From the IMG/VR virus record IMGVR_UViG_3300042288_000241, positions 1-27,574 of that record: a stretch of 27,574 bases of DNA; one strand, given 5' to 3'. The position numbers and the translations under genes were made by a program. The DNA is from a virus. This document shows, one piece after another, positions 22,673 to 27,574 of this stretch. Under the pieces are notes generated by a model. That model did not search any database. It was given only the letters and a program-made list of their open reading frames with translations, and was not told the DNA's origin. Position 1 is the first letter of the stretch. Each line of letters starts with the position of its first letter.

Positions 22673-23868
22673 CAGTACGTACCGCCCTCGATTGGGTCAA
22701 GACCCAACGCAATCTGGGCTGCGGATGTACTGGCTGCGGTGAACACAGCGTTGCCTATGGTGGTTGCTCCCAAGTTCGTTCGCGCACCGCTAGCCGTTGT
22801 TGCTCCAGTACCACCCTGAGCAATCGTAACCGGGATAGCAATCGTCGCTGTATCAGCATCCACCACATCGGTGCCATCACAGTACAAAATGGCTCTTGCG
22901 CCACTGGCTACGGTAACGCCGGGACTGGCTTGTCCAGCAGTTCGCATTCCAAGCGTGTAAGCACCAGACGTTTGATTGCTAACCCAGTATTGCTGAACAG
23001 TAGTCGGAACAATAACGTCACGATCACCCGTCAGCGTTCCGGTAAAGACGTAAGCCGTTTTATTCAGTTCCGCTACAGACAGGGTGTAGTCACCGCTACC
23101 AGAAATGTCAATCTGAAGCAGACTGAATGCATAGACCGCAGACTGACCAAAGCCAATTGTCCAGAACTGCACACCATTAGTAACAACAATGGCGCTGTCA
23201 CCCGGCGACAATACAAGCGTAGCTGCTCCGTTGATTTGTTCAGAGCTGCTGGGGTCAAGCGTTAGATCGCCCGTACCGCTATTGCGAATATTGACAAACC
23301 AATCGCTCCCCAAAACCGGAGCGCCATCAAACGACAGCGTGCCAGCACCACCAGTCCACACTAAAACCTTGGCGCGATCACTCGCACCAGTCGTGTAGTT
23401 GGTGCTAAAACTAGTGACCGGCATCGACTGATTTAAAGTCGTTGCAATGGCCTTGACACCTAATCCAGCCAGCGCAGCAGCATTCGTAGCCGATACAGAA
23501 GCGCCGTATTGAAACGAGCGCCACGTACCCGAAACCGTGCTGTTATCAGTCAGATAAATCTGAAAGGTCGTTCCCGATTGCGGTGCGCAGATGACGGTGC
23601 CGGTAGCGGTCTTAACCGTGAACGTATTCGCGCCGACGTTGTTGAAAAGTACCGTCTCACCTGTACCGGCTTCAGTCGCATCCGGCATCGTGATGACAAG
23701 GCTGGTCGTCGTCGCATTAACGTCCATGATCTTCGCAACGACATCGGTGCTCGGAGCAGCCTCAAGCGGCCAGTCCAGAACCTGACTAATCGTCAGCGAT
23801 ACGTAGCGGTACGAGACATCGCTCGGGTAGATGTTCGTTCCACCGAAGGTATTTGTATAAGTAGTCAC
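22672..23868 (-). CDS. Tail fibre or spike protein
   Basis: A 398-residue, Thr/Ser/Ala/Gly-rich protein starting at GTG 23868, with GGAGG 5 nt upstream and one base after the previous stop. The N-terminal 130 residues (YPSDVSYRYVSLTISQVLDWP, then a strand-rich part) look like a virion attachment domain. The middle is a beta-rich body with repeated GTxTVxxxTG-like strands. The C-terminus IPVTIAQGGTGATTASGART, then IALGLDP, is the QGGTGATT motif frequent in phage fibres and their tips. It probably sits on the tail between gp10-like protein and host surface. No catalytic motif of a depolymerase is visible. Confidence 0.78.
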   Translation of the reverse strand: MTTYTNTFGGTNIYPSDVSYRYVSLTISQVLDWPLEAAPSTDVVAKIMDVNATTTSLVITMPDATEAGTGETVLFNNVGANTFTVKTATGTVICAPQSGTTFQIYLTDNSTVSGTWRSFQYGASVSATNAAALAGLGVKAIATTLNQSMPVTSFSTNYTTGASDRAKVLVWTGGAGTLSFDGAPVLGSDWFVNIRNSGTGDLTLDPSSSEQINGAATLVLSPGDSAIVVTNGVQFWTIGFGQSAVYAFSLLQIDISGSGDYTLSVAELNKTAYVFTGTLTGDRDVIVPTTVQQYWVSNQTSGAYTLGMRTAGQASPGVTVASGARAILYCDGTDVVDADTATIAIPVTIAQGGTGATTASGARTNLGATTIGNAVFTAASTSAAQIALGLDPIEGGTY

Positions 23869-24516
23869 TTATGCCTCCCGGCGATTCGTGGACCGATCAA
23901 CGATCTTCTGGAGGTCTTCGCCATTGAGCGCAGCCAGCGACCGGTCGTAGTAGGTCTGCCACAACTGAACGCGCTGATCGTCCTTCACAAACGGCGTGGC
24001 TTCTACCAGCGACCCGTACAGCAACAGGTTCGGCGCGTACTCGGTCAGCCAGTTGGTCTGGTTCGTGTCGTCCAACAGCGGCGGCAGTTCGTAGTACAGG
24101 ATCTCCATCGGGTAATCCGCAGCCGGGGTCGGAACGAAGATCCAGTGCTTGTAATCGTAATCGGCGTAAAACAGCGGCTGACCAGTCGTTGTCTCATTCG
24201 GCCAGTAACTACGGACGTATTCGTAAGATCGCGGGAAGACCGGTGTGTGGACGTTGTTGTTCGTCCCGGTGCCGAAGTTGATGCTGATGGTGTCGCGCCA
24301 GCGATCCGGCTTGGCGTAGACCGCTACCCCAGATTGCATGGTCGTATTGACCACCGTCTGGAATCCCTGAATCTTCAGTTCACGCGCAATCCGGCGCTCG
24401 GCTAGGGTGATCAGCCGGGGGATCTGCTCGTAAACAATAGGGTCCGTCGCACCACCTCTTTCAAGGTAGTTCCGGATGTCCACTTGCAAACTGGTAAATG
24501 TCATCGACGCAGGCAT
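23869..24516 (-). CDS. Head-tail adaptor, P22 gp4 / SU10-type
   Basis: A 215-residue protein whose pattern (SLQVDIRNYLERGG, then EQIPRLITLAERRIARELKI, VYAKPDRWRDTISI, a Tyr-rich middle and NLLLYGSLVEATPFVKDDQR) matches adaptor proteins that bind under the portal of short-tailed and SU10-like phages. The helix with two Arg pairs (ERRIARE) is the portal-contact part in relatives. The start ATG 24516 has AAGGAG with good spacing, better than the ATG three codons later. The gene is the first after a 65-bp gap that holds a consensus -10 box and a hairpin. Twelve such subunits would form the first tail ring. Confidence 0.83.
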   Translation of the reverse strand: MPASMTFTSLQVDIRNYLERGGATDPIVYEQIPRLITLAERRIARELKIQGFQTVVNTTMQSGVAVYAKPDRWRDTISINFGTGTNNNVHTPVFPRSYEYVRSYWPNETTTGQPLFYADYDYKHWIFVPTPAADYPMEILYYELPPLLDDTNQTNWLTEYAPNLLLYGSLVEATPFVKDDQRVQLWQTYYDRSLAALNGEDLQKIVDRSTNRREA

Positions 24517-24536
24517 ACACCTCTCCTTAGTCCCGC

Positions 24537-24575
24537 GTCTTACCAGTCAGGCAAGACTATTTGGGCACGATTATA
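24537..24575 (-). promoter_or_regulatory. Candidate leftward promoter -10 box and 5' stem-loop
   Basis: Reading leftward, a perfect TATAAT (24575-24570) stands in the 65-bp gap between the lysozyme and adaptor genes. No good -35 box is seen at 16-18 bp, so it may need an activator or be fortuitous. The RNA would begin with a hairpin, GTCTTGCC pairing to GGTAAGAC (24537-24557, one mismatch, 5-nt loop), then AAGGAG and the adaptor start. The hairpin has no following U-tract in either direction. Confidence 0.4.
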
Positions 24576-24581
24576 CCCTAA

Positions 24582-25061
24582 TTAAGACAAATATAGCCTC
24601 TGCTCATCCTGACGGCGCTTGACAAGACCGGGAAGTACCCGACCCCCTGCCTTGGTCCATTTCATAAACTCTTCCGCTGCCTCTTCAAACTCACCCCGAT
24701 TGGTCTTCATCCGAAGGGAAGAGCGCTGGAGATTGCCGAGGCCCACGTTGAAGGCAAAAGATACGAGAGCATCGAAGACTCCCTGACGGCCAACAGCAGC
24801 AGGGCAAAGTCGAACCACACCACGCTCAAACCGACGAAGGTCTTCAGCAAGTATCCGGTCCACCTCGTCCATCGTGAGAACCCGGTCCCAGCCCTCGGGT
24901 ATCGGTAGATTACGGCGCTCCTCATACTTCACCGCCAAATGAGCAGGATCTATTACGTGACCCACCCCCACGCTCCAGATTAACGCCGGACATTGGTACG
25001 GGCGGGTTCGGACACCCTCGTGGCATTTCACAAGTTTAATAAGCTCAGGACTTACTTTCAC
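24582..25061 (-). CDS. Endolysin, GH24 lysozyme
   Basis: The protein has 159 residues from GTG 25061, which overlaps the holin stop (GTGA) and gives the usual opening MKVSPELIKLVKCHEG. An upstream TTG start at 25091 would add ten residues translated from the holin gene and is rejected. It is a T4-lysozyme-type muramidase: E15 (HEG), then Cys24 nine residues on and Ser30 fifteen on, followed by VGVGHVI, FNVGLGN and GLVKRRQDE. The spacing equals Glu11, Asp20 and Thr26 of T4 lysozyme, but Asp is Cys and Thr is Ser here. Cys at the Asp position is known in many phage lysozymes and is compatible with activity. There is no signal-anchor segment, so release depends on the holin. Confidence 0.9.
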   Translation of the reverse strand: MKVSPELIKLVKCHEGVRTRPYQCPALIWSVGVGHVIDPAHLAVKYEERRNLPIPEGWDRVLTMDEVDRILAEDLRRFERGVVRLCPAAVGRQGVFDALVSFAFNVGLGNLQRSSLRMKTNRGEFEEAAEEFMKWTKAGGRVLPGLVKRRQDEQRLYLS

Positions 25062-25543
25062 TTCTTGCCGAACGCCTGTGTTCCAAACCAAAAGCTCACT
25101 ATGGAAGCCAGTATCATCATTTCATCGTCCGAGAATACTTCTGCCATCGCAGCGGCAAACGGCACACCCGTGTTGTAGGCGTACCACACACCAGCGATAT
25201 TGATGGCAACCAGCTCCAGCACGAAGATGTAAGTGACAACCGGGCGAACCGATGCCCGTAGATTGATCATCCACTGCGATGCGCCTTTGCCGATTTCCAT
25301 GTCGTGCTGATACAGGGCCACGCGCTCCTCGGCTGCGGACTGCACCTGAACCTGCTCCAACTTGATCTCTTCGACCCGAGCCTGAGCAATAAAACCACGC
25401 TCAGCCAGCGCCAACTCCCGCTCCTTCTGGGCAGCGACCAAGGCCAACTCATGCTTTTTGTCCTGCCGGTCTTGGAAGATTTGCAGGATCTTGGGAAGCC
25501 CACCCGCGAGGAAAGACAGAAAGGTTGAAATCATTGTCATCAT
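25058..25543 (-). CDS. Holin, GTA 3TM type
   Basis: The protein has 161 residues. A hydrophobic N-terminal helix (residues 4-22) is followed by a charged coiled coil at 30-85, then RASVRPVVTYIFVLELVAIN (about 97-116, first long membrane helix, with the family Arg-Pro) and a C-terminal SDDEMMILASIVSFWFGTQA, whose WFG motif is characteristic of the GTA_holin_3TM family. It would make membrane lesions that release the lysozyme encoded just after. The start is ATG 25543, overlapping the preceding stop (ATGA). The coiled coil before the membrane helices may drive oligomerisation. Confidence 0.82.
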   Translation of the reverse strand: MMTMISTFLSFLAGGLPKILQIFQDRQDKKHELALVAAQKERELALAERGFIAQARVEEIKLEQVQVQSAAEERVALYQHDMEIGKGASQWMINLRASVRPVVTYIFVLELVAINIAGVWYAYNTGVPFAAAMAEVFSDDEMMILASIVSFWFGTQAFGKK

Positions 25544-25947
25544 TTGGAAGCCCTCACCACATCGTCACCCTTGGTTACGGTCACATGATCGCCTTCCACA
25601 TCGACTCGCATCGGCATCTCTTTGCGATCTAGGCGATCAAGCTTAGCAATGAGTTCTTTGATGACCGCAAACTCTGGCTTCTCTTCTTTCTCCGATGCCC
25701 CGGCAATACCGTTGAGCATGGAAATCAAAGCAGTCAGCGAAGCTCCAAGCAAACCCATAACGGCTGCGATCTTCTCAGAGTCCAGAACCAAACTAGATGC
25801 AACGCCAATTACGACAATGATTGTGATGTACTTGAGTCCGTCCTTACCAATCGCCTTACCCGCAACATCCTTGGCAGACGAGTTTGCCTCAAGCCGATTT
25901 AACTCAGCCTGAACCTTGGCTTTGAACAGCTCAATGTCTTCGCTCAT
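25540..25947 (-). CDS. Two-helix membrane protein, holin-like, of the lysis cassette
   Basis: A 135-residue protein. An N-terminal charged helix (residues 1-34) is followed by two membrane helices (GLKYITIIVVIGVASSLVL at 37-55 and IAAVMGLLGASLTALISML at 60-78) with a short acidic turn (DSEK) between them. A hydrophilic C-terminal tail has another coiled-coil stretch (FAVIKELIAKLDRLDRKEM). A two-helix hairpin with charged ends and a place between a holin and another membrane protein suggests a second holin or an antiholin. No family is recognised with confidence. ATGA junctions on both sides. Confidence 0.72.
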   Translation of the reverse strand: MSEDIELFKAKVQAELNRLEANSSAKDVAGKAIGKDGLKYITIIVVIGVASSLVLDSEKIAAVMGLLGASLTALISMLNGIAGASEKEEKPEFAVIKELIAKLDRLDRKEMPMRVDVEGDHVTVTKGDDVVRASK

Positions 25948-26168
25948 TTGTCGGCCTTGGTTTCTAACCGGTCGAAGATCTTGCCGAGCATGTCTTTGAT
26001 TTCATCAATATCGCGCTGATAGTGGGACTGCGTAACATACGTCAACGGCATATTGCGAACGTCTGTATCCAAACGCTCAATGCTGCGGGTGATTTGATTT
26101 AAGGACCAACCACCAAAAAAAGCAGCTACGCCAACTACGATATTAAAGAGAATCTGAAGTTCCATCAT
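25944..26168 (-). CDS. Small N-anchored membrane protein with coiled coil
   Basis: The protein has 74 residues from ATG 26168. GTG 26171 and ATG 26165 are alternatives; GGAG five bases before 26168 leaves too little space for the GTG. One membrane helix (ILFNIVVGVAAFFGGWSL, about residues 5-22) is followed by a charged coiled coil (NQITRSIERLDTDV, then YQRDIDEIKDMLGKIFDRLE). This recurs in phage lysis cassettes, and the layout is that of an inner-membrane spanin. No lipoprotein partner is visible, so that role is not supported. Together with the two membrane proteins after it, it makes a three-gene membrane cluster before the lysozyme. Confidence 0.72.
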   Translation of the reverse strand: MMELQILFNIVVGVAAFFGGWSLNQITRSIERLDTDVRNMPLTYVTQSHYQRDIDEIKDMLGKIFDRLETKADK

Positions 26169-26536
26169 CACGGCTCCGAATCAGTTGCAACTTCAGAAAT
26201 TGGCTCCGGCTCAGGAACTGGAACCCAGGGAAGCGGGACAACCTTCGGCTGCGCGACTTTCTGGTTGTCAATTTGCTGCTGCGCCAAGTCCTCAAAGCGA
26301 GCCACGCCGTCAGCGCCGAGCGCATCTTTGGTCCATTGAATGACCTGATCTTCAGTAACATCGGCCAACTGAGTAAAACTCTGAGCGTCGGGGGGCAGCA
26401 ACTTAACGTCGCCCTGCACAAAGCCCTTTAACCCATCCTCGTCTGCGTCAATGTCAAAGCAGACCGTTACGACAATGTTTTGCATTCCGTTGTTTGACAG
26501 GCATTCAATCTGCCGAACTTTCCATACAGCATTCAT
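26168..26536 (-). CDS. Tail-associated conserved phage protein (DUF7936-like), copy A
   Basis: The protein has 122 residues. It starts MNAVWKVRQIECL, then a beta domain (NIVVTVCFDIDADEDGLKGFVQGDVKL), then a helix DVTEDQVIQWTKDALGADGV and a Gln-rich helix, ending in PLPWVPVPEPEP. The protein encoded at 26683-26997 has the same order of parts (W-K-I/V at the start, the T-E-D-x-V-x-x-W helix and a PLPW end), so the two are diverged duplicates. Phage proteins of this kind stand next to tail-fibre genes and may help assemble or cap the fibre. GAGGA lies 8 nt before the start, inside the end of the previous small gene. Function is unproven. Confidence 0.75.
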   Translation of the reverse strand: MNAVWKVRQIECLSNNGMQNIVVTVCFDIDADEDGLKGFVQGDVKLLPPDAQSFTQLADVTEDQVIQWTKDALGADGVARFEDLAQQQIDNQKVAQPKVVPLPWVPVPEPEPISEVATDSEP

Positions 26537-26686
26537 TTATTTATCCTCATCTGCCTTCGGTACTTGCAACTCGGCCTGTTCCTTCACCTTTAACAGCAAC
26601 GGCCATGCACCGCTGCTCGTTGGGAGTTGCCCCAGCACTTGCAGGATGGCGTTTACTTCCTCAACGGATAGTTCCAACTTAATCAT
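26537..26686 (-). CDS. Small 49-residue protein between two related tail-associated genes
   Basis: The frame runs from ATG 26686 (ATGA overlap with the previous gene) to TAA at 26537-26539, directly before the ATG of the next gene. It encodes a 49-residue soluble protein: IKLELSVEEVNAILQVLGQL, then TSSGAWPLLLKVKEQAELQV and an acidic tail. The sequence has the look of small phage proteins with an LELTVEEVN-I-L-x-x-L-G pattern, usually found beside fibre genes. It fills the gap completely and keeps both junctions tight, which supports it as a real gene. Function unknown. Confidence 0.8.
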   Translation of the reverse strand: MIKLELSVEEVNAILQVLGQLPTSSGAWPLLLKVKEQAELQVPKADEDK

Positions 26687-26997
26687 TCTGCGCTCCACGG
26701 CAACGGCTTGGCGACGGTCGGCGGGTTGACGAGCATATCCAACTCACGCGCCACGTTTGCCTCAACCTCGGCCTTGTCAACGCCGTTCGCCCACACCCAG
26801 CCCAGCACTTCGTCTTCGGTAAGGTCGGGGTAGGCAACAAAGTTATCGCCGGGACCAGCAAAGCCCATGCTGCCGTAGTTAGATGCCGTCTTATCGCCAT
26901 CGCTGGCCGAGCAACGGTAGGCAGCGGTCACCACAACGTCGGTGTGCGAGCCGTCTTGCGGCTTGACGATCATGCTTTCAATTTTCCAAGTAGCCAT
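26683..26997 (-). CDS. Tail-associated conserved phage protein (DUF7936-like), copy B
   Basis: The protein has 104 residues. It starts MATWKIESMIVKPQDG, with TDVVVTAAYRCSASDGDKTA and a Gly-rich turn (GSMGFAGPGDNF), then YPDLTEDEVLGWVWANGVDK and the end VAKPLPWSAE. It is a diverged duplicate of the protein at 26168-26536. GGAGG lies just before the start and the gene begins directly after the fibre stop. The pair plus the 49-residue gene form a small set behind the S74 fibre, so a role in fibre maturation or attachment is likely but not shown. Confidence 0.75.
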   Translation of the reverse strand: MATWKIESMIVKPQDGSHTDVVVTAAYRCSASDGDKTASNYGSMGFAGPGDNFVAYPDLTEDEVLGWVWANGVDKAEVEANVARELDMLVNPPTVAKPLPWSAE

Positions 26998-27574
26998 TTA
27001 TTTAGCCTCCAGTTCAGCGACACGCGCTGTCAGTTCTTGCACAGCCTTGACGAGCAAAGCCACCATGTTTCCGTAATGCAGGGCATCTGGGCGGCCTTCC
27101 TTGTCGTAAGCCACAAACTCGGTCAGCCCAGCGTCATGCACTTCCTCGGCAATCAAGCCACCAAATACGGTGTCGCCGTCGTTTTTTCCCTTGTAGGTGA
27201 CGCTGCGAAGTTTCAGTACGTCGGCAAGGCCGTGCGTAGCGTTTACAACATCTGATTTGTAACGGAGCGATGATGTGCTTCTATAAAACCCGCCAGCAGA
27301 ATCAACGCCAACATTTGCTGCGCTTCCGGATGTTCTGTTGTAAGTCGGTAGCGAATACATTTCGCCATCGCCGCGAATATATAAATCAATGTTTCCCGCA
27401 CTATCCTCAACCACAAACGATTTTGAGGTATCTAAATTGTCAACGCCGCGAACCAATAATCGGCTGTTAGTTACAGCAGTTGTGCTTCCAATTAACGTAT
27501 TCCCAGCAAAATAATTCTGCGCCGTCCCCGCTGCATAGAAGTTCCAGCGGTTAGAGCCAGAGGCGATGTCGGAG
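26998..27574 (-). CDS. Tail fibre C-terminal part with S74 intramolecular chaperone (5' end outside window)
   Basis: The frame is open to the right edge, so 192 C-terminal residues are visible. The first 80 or so are beta-rich fibre (NRWNFYAAGTAQNYFAGNTL, then LYIRGDG). Then comes a Peptidase_S74 chaperone domain: STSSLRYKSDV with the Ser-x4-Lys dyad expected for self-cleavage, GLADVLKLRSVTYKGK, FGGLIAEEVHDAG and a C-terminal helix MVALLVKAVQELTARVAELEAK. The domain trimerises the fibre and then cuts itself off. It is the first visible gene of the leftward late operon. Confidence 0.88.
   Translation of the reverse strand, partial: SDIASGSNRWNFYAAGTAQNYFAGNTLIGSTTAVTNSRLLVRGVDNLDTSKSFVVEDSAGNIDLYIRGDGEMYSLPTYNRTSGSAANVGVDSAGGFYRSTSSLRYKSDVVNATHGLADVLKLRSVTYKGKNDGDTVFGGLIAEEVHDAGLTEFVAYDKEGRPDALHYGNMVALLVKAVQELTARVAELEAK

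Noticed and set aside
23509-24405. A 298-codon rightward open frame opposite the fibre and adaptor genes
   Set aside because: It is Arg/Val rich, spans the boundary of two well-supported leftward genes and has no domain.
25944-26168. Inner-membrane spanin (Rz) call
   Set aside because: The topology fits, but no outer-membrane lipoprotein gene with a lipobox is seen within or after it.
1-27574. Diversity-generating retroelement, tRNA genes, integrase or attachment sites
   Set aside because: I looked for reverse transcriptase motifs, template/variable repeats, tRNA-like cloverleafs and recombinase motifs and saw none.

Overview
The window is one contiguous piece of a tailed double-stranded DNA phage genome, or a prophage. 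The tail genes include a P22 gp10-like tail protein and a gp4/SU10-type adaptor, which points to a short-tailed (podovirus-like) virion. Genes are packed with ATGA, TAATG or TGATG junctions and almost no intergenic DNA. I see no tRNA, rRNA, CRISPR array, insertion sequence, integrase or attachment site. The host cannot be named from the sequence. The GH24 lysozyme, transglycosylase domain and GTA-type holin suit a Gram-negative bacterium. Terminase, portal, capsid and DNA polymerase genes are not here and presumably lie outside the window.

Layout. (1) 1-2948, rightward: the 3' end of a glycosyltransferase-like gene, a GT8-like glycosyltransferase, a TPR + GT9-like glycosyltransferase, two small overlapping genes of unknown function and a DUF3310 gene, closed by a hairpin/U-tract terminator. 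(2) 6002-3027, leftward: a protein with two helix-turn-helix domains, a RusA resolvase and a primase-polymerase/DUF3987 helicase. (3) 6003-6120: a divergent control region with a candidate rightward promoter, a 14-bp palindrome and seven 7-bp repeats that run into the start codon of the next gene. (4) 6119-10846, rightward: a replication/recombination operon with a conserved unknown protein, a Sak4-like ATPase, a DUF669 ssDNA-binding protein, a Cas4-like nuclease with cysteine clusters, a small protein, an SF2 helicase and an overlapping DUF6511-like zinc-ribbon protein. (5) 27574-10843, leftward: tail, lysis and internal virion genes. In order of transcription these are an S74 tail fibre (partial), two related tail-associated proteins with a 49-residue gene between them, three membrane proteins including a holin, a lysozyme, the tail adaptor, a tail fibre, the gp10-like protein, a small protein, four large virion proteins (the last with a lytic transglycosylase domain), a small protein and a metallophosphoesterase.

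How it fits together. The two divergent early operons would copy and recombine the DNA: prim-pol/helicase and RusA on one side, annealing/ATPase, SSB, nuclease and helicase on the other. The double-HTH protein is placed to control the switch region. The leftward late operon builds the tail and the internal proteins that breach the cell wall at entry, and carries the lysis genes. The glycosyltransferases at the left edge probably modify host or virion glycans.

The points most worth checking are the heptamer array at 6072-6120, a mutually exclusive RNA fold over the ribosome binding site of the nuclease gene (7746-7821), a 137-nt out-of-frame gene overlap (10502-10638), and a repeat-rich 974-residue virion protein carrying five motifs that resemble TonB boxes.
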